A stretch of 64,000 nt of DNA, taken from assembly GCA_949318235.1 (NCBI GenBank), contig OX439129.1:30627243-30691242 (forward strand), given 5' to 3'. Origin of the DNA: Ecdyonurus torrentis. Lineage: Eukaryota > Arthropoda > Insecta > Ephemeroptera > Heptageniidae. Made by a program: the position numbers and the translations under genes. The notes beneath the pieces are model-generated. The model did no database searches and was not told the origin of the DNA. It saw only the letters and a list, made by a program, of their open reading frames with translations. How positions within the stretch are numbered: the first letter of the stretch is position 1; each line of letters starts with the position of its first letter. Of this stretch, positions 58,883 to 64,000 are shown piece by piece.

Positions 58883-58956
58883 AGCGCCTGAAAAGAGGCA
58901 ACCCGCATGACTGATATGCACGAAAAGTTGCTAGGCATACACTACCTGCAGGGGCT
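58883..58956 (+). repeat. Dispersed short repeat, copy D
   Basis: GCGCCTG, GGCAACCCGCATG, TGATATGCACGAAAAGTTGC and CAGGGGCT in order. It is the fullest copy of this candidate family. Confidence 0.45.
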
Positions 58957-59057
58957 AAACAAAACATCACGGTCTGATGTTGAAAGCTACGTTGTACGTA
59001 ACGTAAATTATGCCTTATATCAAACATTCAGCTACTCACACTAACACACATACCTCT

Positions 59058-59062
<5 letters not shown>

Positions 59063-59132
<70 letters not shown>
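59063..59132 (+). repeat. (TC)n microsatellite, about 70 bp
   Basis: Uninterrupted TC run. Confidence 0.96.
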
Positions 59133-59137
<5 letters not shown>

Positions 59138-61378
59138 TGTAAGCCTAATATAAACCACATGTAATTACAATTTCTAATCAAATATTAATGAACTTGCTTA
59201 TATTATGTTTCAATTACTAAACGTGTTGTGACACACGAAAAATAATATATAATTATATACATATTAAAACAATTCTCTCTCTCTCTCTTCTTCATTTCTC
59301 AAAATATATTCATATTTAGTTTTAAAGTTAAGTAATAATTAATAATTTTCATTTTATATATTTTTATATTGTAATTAAAGATGAAGTCATAAAAAAGTAT
59401 GTAAAGAAAATTTTAACATTTATATGCAAGGATTTAGCAAGTTGTAAAAATAAATTTTATAACTAGAGGTTTATATGCAATTAAAAATAATGATATTTAA
59501 ATTGTTATGGTAGTAATTTTTTTTTCTTCTTCCCATTATTAATATTGATTGTAGAAGCTTTATTTTAAGTAGGATGATAGGTCTTTGAGAAGCAATATAT
59601 TGCATTTCAATACAACTAGAATGTCGATATTACAAGACATATCCCATATTATATAATATCAATCCTATCTGTTTCTCTATCGCTCTCGACTTAACGTACA
59701 TTTCGAGTGCACAAGATATGAAGCTGATATATTCAATATCCGATGACACAGGCTGTAAGCGCAGACAACATTTTTTTCTAGCTATTTTTCTAATTTTTCA
59801 ATTGAATTTATAATATAACCTTCATAAACATAATATAATTTTTTTTTCTTGCAATCTTTCCATTTAATTCTAGAGTACTTTCTTACAGTATATATTTCTT
59901 TCTTTTTATGTATTTTTATTTGATTTGAAAAAGAAAGCCTTTTTTGAAACACGTTATAGAAAAAGAAAAAAAAATCGATCGTAAATTTGACAGTTAAACG
60001 ATTACTTTGGACAGGAATGGTACTTTTATTTCTTTCTTTCTTTTCTTTACTTTTTTGTGTCTTTTCCAATATAACAGTTGTAGGGAAAGTAAAGTAAAAA
60101 AAAAAAGAAAAAAAAAAGGAAAGTATTTTAGTTATATTTGTTTCGCACTGCGACTGTGACATACAGAAAAAAAATATATATCATTATAATATAAAAAGTA
60201 AAAACGAAGAACTCAAAAGTTTCCTTTGAATCTGTTTATACGAGAACATAGATCTGCAAAGTAATAAAATGTTCAACAAAGCTTAAGAATGTAAAGGAAT
60301 GTTAGTATCCAAGACATTTGTCTTTTATCATGAATTCCAACCAACGTTTTAGCAATTTTCGGCACTACTTTTACACACTTTTTTTTTTAACCATATATGA
60401 TTTTATCGTCTGAAAAAAATTAAACAGAAGACGAAAGATTTTTTTTCTTTCTTTTCAATATAATATAATCTCCCCCTTTTTTTTAATTATAATAACGTAA
60501 ATATAGTAACAATATTTGCCAGATAAACTTAATTCATCAAATTAGATTTCAGGTATACACAGAGTTAAGCTTACAATAACAAGTTTTCATCTTAAAATTA
60601 AAAATTAAAAAGTAATTTTAACGTATTGGTAAACAAGAACGTTATAGTCTCTGGAGAAATTACGTGGAAACCAATTAAATATTCCAATTGTTATTTTACC
60701 ATTAGTAAAGTATATTATATATGACGTCACAAACAATCAAATGACAGTTGTTTTTTTTCAAATATCTGACCCTAAAGATTAATAACCTATTGACCTTGAA
60801 CTTTTGTTTTTACATTAGATTAATATATAAAATGACAAGACATATGAGTCATCTTATATCACGCCATATTAAACAGATTTAATTGTTTCTCATGGACTAA
60901 GTTATATCAAATATTATTTATCATGCCTTCATATATATATTTATTTGGTGTCATCATAAATCAAAATATGATTATATTACATCCAACATCATTATAATAT
61001 TACATAGCAATTTTAAAACTCTTATATTATAAAAAGGAAACAAAAATAATAAACAAACATTTAATGTAAATTTTATATAAAAATGTAATCTAGCTTTTTC
61101 ATTATATAGAATTCATATATTTTTTAATTTAAAAAATTGTTATTATACCGGTAGACAAATGTTAAATATAAGATAATGCGTATATTATAGTACATAAAAA
61201 GTATGTTATTTATCTTATGGTGTATGTATATTAAACCAGGATATTTATATATATATTATATATATACACATACATACATAAAACTTCATTGTTACAAAAT
61301 TAACTACCTAAAATTAAACAAACACACAAAAATTAAAATGTGCAAATTTTACGTACCTAAAATAATAATATTTAATGT

Positions 61379-61426
<48 letters not shown>

Positions 61427-62089
61427 TTTCATATAATATATGGTAATAAAATACACAAGTTTTGATATATAACAAAACAAAATTAAAATTAAAAAAAATT
61501 GTTAGCCGCATTACCACAGACAAAATAAAATAAAATTTTGGAAAAAGAAAAAAAAAAAAAAAAAGCTAGAAGGATATTATATTAAAAGTTTTAACATAAA
61601 AAGTGTTATGGTGTTGAAAATGCGTGGTAATTCTACCGACCACATACTCGGCTACCACCTTACATCCTTGCTTAATAATATTGTATGTCATTGCTGTGCA
61701 TGTTGACAATTGTTCACGCACTCAATTTTTTTTTTTTTTTTTTTTTAACTAAATACAAGTTTTTTTGTACTTCTTGTCTCAATTTCTCCTCTGGTCATTT
61801 GAAAATTTCACCAACAAGAAAGACAAATATGACAACTTCAATGTGTGTGTGTGTGTGTGTATCTGTGTATACTGTGTACCGTACATATTATATGGATGTA
61901 TGTATAAGCTAAGAATATTTTTTAATACCTTTTACTTTCAGTTTTTTTTTTTTCTTTTTTTTTTTTTTTCTTTCCAAAGTTAAACTACAAAACTTTTTCT
62001 TTACTTTTATGAGTGTTACTGACATCTTGTATAACATCTTCATATTTTTTTATTTCCAATCGTGCTATATTGAAGTTTTTCTTGTAGAT

Positions 62090-62120
<31 letters not shown>

Positions 62121-63886
62121 GAAAGTTATGATAATATTTGAAGCAATTTTGGGTCTGCATATCATTTTACATCAAATTTTAATATCGTGGTTCCACAAAA
62201 TTGCATAAATTTTTTATTGATATTGAAAAAAACAGGAAAAAAAAAACGTTTTCAATCTAGAGTTTTAAATAAGTAGCGCAAATTTCTTTATTTCTTTTTT
62301 TTTTTGGTTGGGGGGGGGGGGGGGCAATAGTATTAAATAACATACGTTATTCTTCTATAGTATATAATAATATGATAGATAATATTATTACTTTTATTCT
62401 ATATTATCTGTTAAGTAGTAGATAGTGGATGACGGATGTTTAAAGCGGTATATTAAATAATTACCGAAATTTCAGTACAAATTATGAGTAAAATACAATA
62501 TAAGTAAATTTGCAATGCCATATATCAATATCTGATCATATTGACACAAACGTCTTAAAACTATTAAAGATTTCAAAGACAACTGATATACAATAGTTGT
62601 TATTATACTTGATGTTAGTTCACAAACGCTGCATACTGTAAAATGCATTATTCTACTAGCTGTATAAACTTTTCATCAAGTAATAATAAGTTTTAAGTGC
62701 TTCATAACGTAGCTAACAGTCTTTATAATGATAATAGCTCTAGATATTGTCGTTAAAAGCAATAATGTAATCAGTACAAGTCGTTATAATATGTAATTTC
62801 TCAAACATGTTTAAGCTTGCATTTTTTTTTTTTTTTTTTTTACTTTTTTTCCATCATCAGAGATTGGATGTTTAATAATGAGAAAAAAATGTCACAAAAA
62901 GTTCAATCCCCAGACTGGAGTATGTATAAAAGTAAAATAATAATAATTGTAAAAAGATCCGGTATCTACGTACGTATCATTGTTGGAAAAAATTAACCCT
63001 GAATATTTTAACTTGCGTCATCTCCTTAAAAAAAGCTGAATACAATTATGTGACTTTACAAATGTAATGAAAATAGAATTGAAATATGATAATAATAACA
63101 ATTTGAGGTTAAGTTAATATTACGACGCAATTTTATTTCTTTTCTTATGAGATGACAAAATATTTATGAACTTTTTATTTGATTACATTATAAAAAAAAA
63201 AAAAAAAAAAAAAAAGTGAACAGAGAAGACCTTGAATTGCATTTTTCTTTATTTAATTGAAGAAAAAAAGAAAGGAAAGAAACAAAGAAAATTAAATTAT
63301 ACCTCTACTGTACATAACTTAATAAAGAAAATTTAATAAATTCAAGTATTGTATAATATATATATATATAATAAGAAACTTTTTATATAAATAAAATATA
63401 CCCAGATTATTACTCTTTTTTTTTTCAATTAAAAAAAGCCTATCAAAAAAAATTCCATTTGTCAACAATTAGAAAGAAAAAACCAATCAAAAAGCTTTTT
63501 TAAAGACGTATAATAAAACAAAAGAACGTTAAGTGAGATAGAAAGAAAGAATAAGATGATGATGATGAAGACAAGTAAATTGAAAGTTTTACTCTTGGTA
63601 ATTGCATTTCAAACTTTTTTTTTTTTTTTTTTTTTTTTTTGTAGTGGTAGTAGTAGCTTGGGCAACTGTGTCCTATGGCATTGTCACTATTGAGAGCGGA
63701 AATAGACAAGAAAAAAAAGAAGTCTTTTGAGCAAGTGCGAGCCTTATGGCTGTACGAAATGTGATCTTGTCTGCAAGAAAACTCAATACACGCATCCCTT
63801 GCTGCATTGTGACGTCATAATCGAGAGAAGCAAGAAAAAAAATGTGACTTTAATAAAAGATAAGAAGAATAAAAAATAAAGCTTTT

Positions 63887-63890
<4 letters not shown>
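59133..63890. other. Upstream non-coding region, 59.1-63.9 kb
   Basis: A+T-rich with homopolymers (about 61545-61564, 61725-61746, 62822-62841, 63182-63213, 63616-63640), (CT)n at 61383-61424, a run of 15 G at 62310-62324, and TGACGTCA at 60722-60729 and 63810-63817. A mixed-composition stretch at about 63640-63830 shows no convincing frame. Confidence 0.55.
61383..61424 (+). repeat. (CT)n microsatellite, about 42 bp
   Basis: Uninterrupted CT run. Confidence 0.95.

Positions 63891-63937
<47 letters not shown>
63891..63937 (+). repeat. (GA)n microsatellite, about 47 bp
   Basis: Uninterrupted GA run near the right edge. Confidence 0.96.
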
Positions 63938-63940
<3 letters not shown>

Positions 63941-64000
63941 AACATAAACTTATGAAGTTTAATAATATTATAAATACCTTGCATTCATTTTTTTTTTTTT

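Overview
This is a eukaryotic, very A+T-rich window (roughly three quarters or more A+T by eye) with intron-split genes and a heavy load of simple repeats. The only gene I can support is the 5' part of an insect-type lipophorin receptor / VLDL-receptor homologue (LDL-receptor family), read on the minus strand from 16637 down to 168 and continuing off the left edge. The YWTD propeller sequence resembles insect lipophorin receptors, so the source is most likely an insect. The extreme A+T content and dinucleotide load would suit some Hymenoptera, but the order cannot be proved from this window.

Gene layout (minus strand, so right to left). Exon 1 (16637-16433) carries the ATG, a signal peptide and an unusual Thr/Pro-rich stretch. 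Exons 2, 3 and 4 (14143-14021, 10285-10172, 10101-9979) each encode one LDL-receptor class A (LA) repeat. Exons 5 and 6 (5251-5025, 3877-3598) each encode two. Exon 7 (2811-2536) encodes the eighth LA repeat and the first EGF module. Exon 8 (1128-828) encodes the calcium-binding EGF module and the start of the six-bladed propeller. Exon 9 (741-168) encodes four of the YWTD-type motifs. All inferred splice sites are GT-AG, and the phases are consistent throughout: the nine exons sum to 2223 nt, exactly 741 codons. The order of 8 LA repeats, a linker after LA5, EGF-EGF and propeller is the VLDLR/LpR order. The last propeller blade, the third EGF, any O-glycosylated stretch, the membrane segment and the NPxY tail lie outside the window.

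The introns hold three recognisable mobile or palindromic structures: a 337-bp foldback element (3974-4310), a 577-bp hAT-type non-autonomous element with an 8-bp target-site duplication (7215-7791), and a perfect 45-bp-arm hairpin (5364-5460).

The right-hand three quarters (about 16.9-64 kb) lies upstream of the receptor start codon, and I find no convincing coding exon in it. It holds long (GA/CT)n and (AT)n microsatellites, homopolymers, a second foldback copy in the opposite orientation (36706-37040), a 177-bp hAT-type miniature element (21270-21446), a small dispersed repeat family, and a few less A+T-rich blocks (notably about 23.3, 28.4, 30.0 and 55.7 kb) that could be distal promoters, non-coding exons or remnants. 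ACGT-core palindromes (TGACGTCA, CACGTG) appear over-represented, and some lie just upstream of the receptor. I did not find a novel multi-gene system. The most unusual items are the foldback family, the perfect intronic palindrome, and a His-to-Asn change at a propeller position linked to acid release of ligand in human LDLR.
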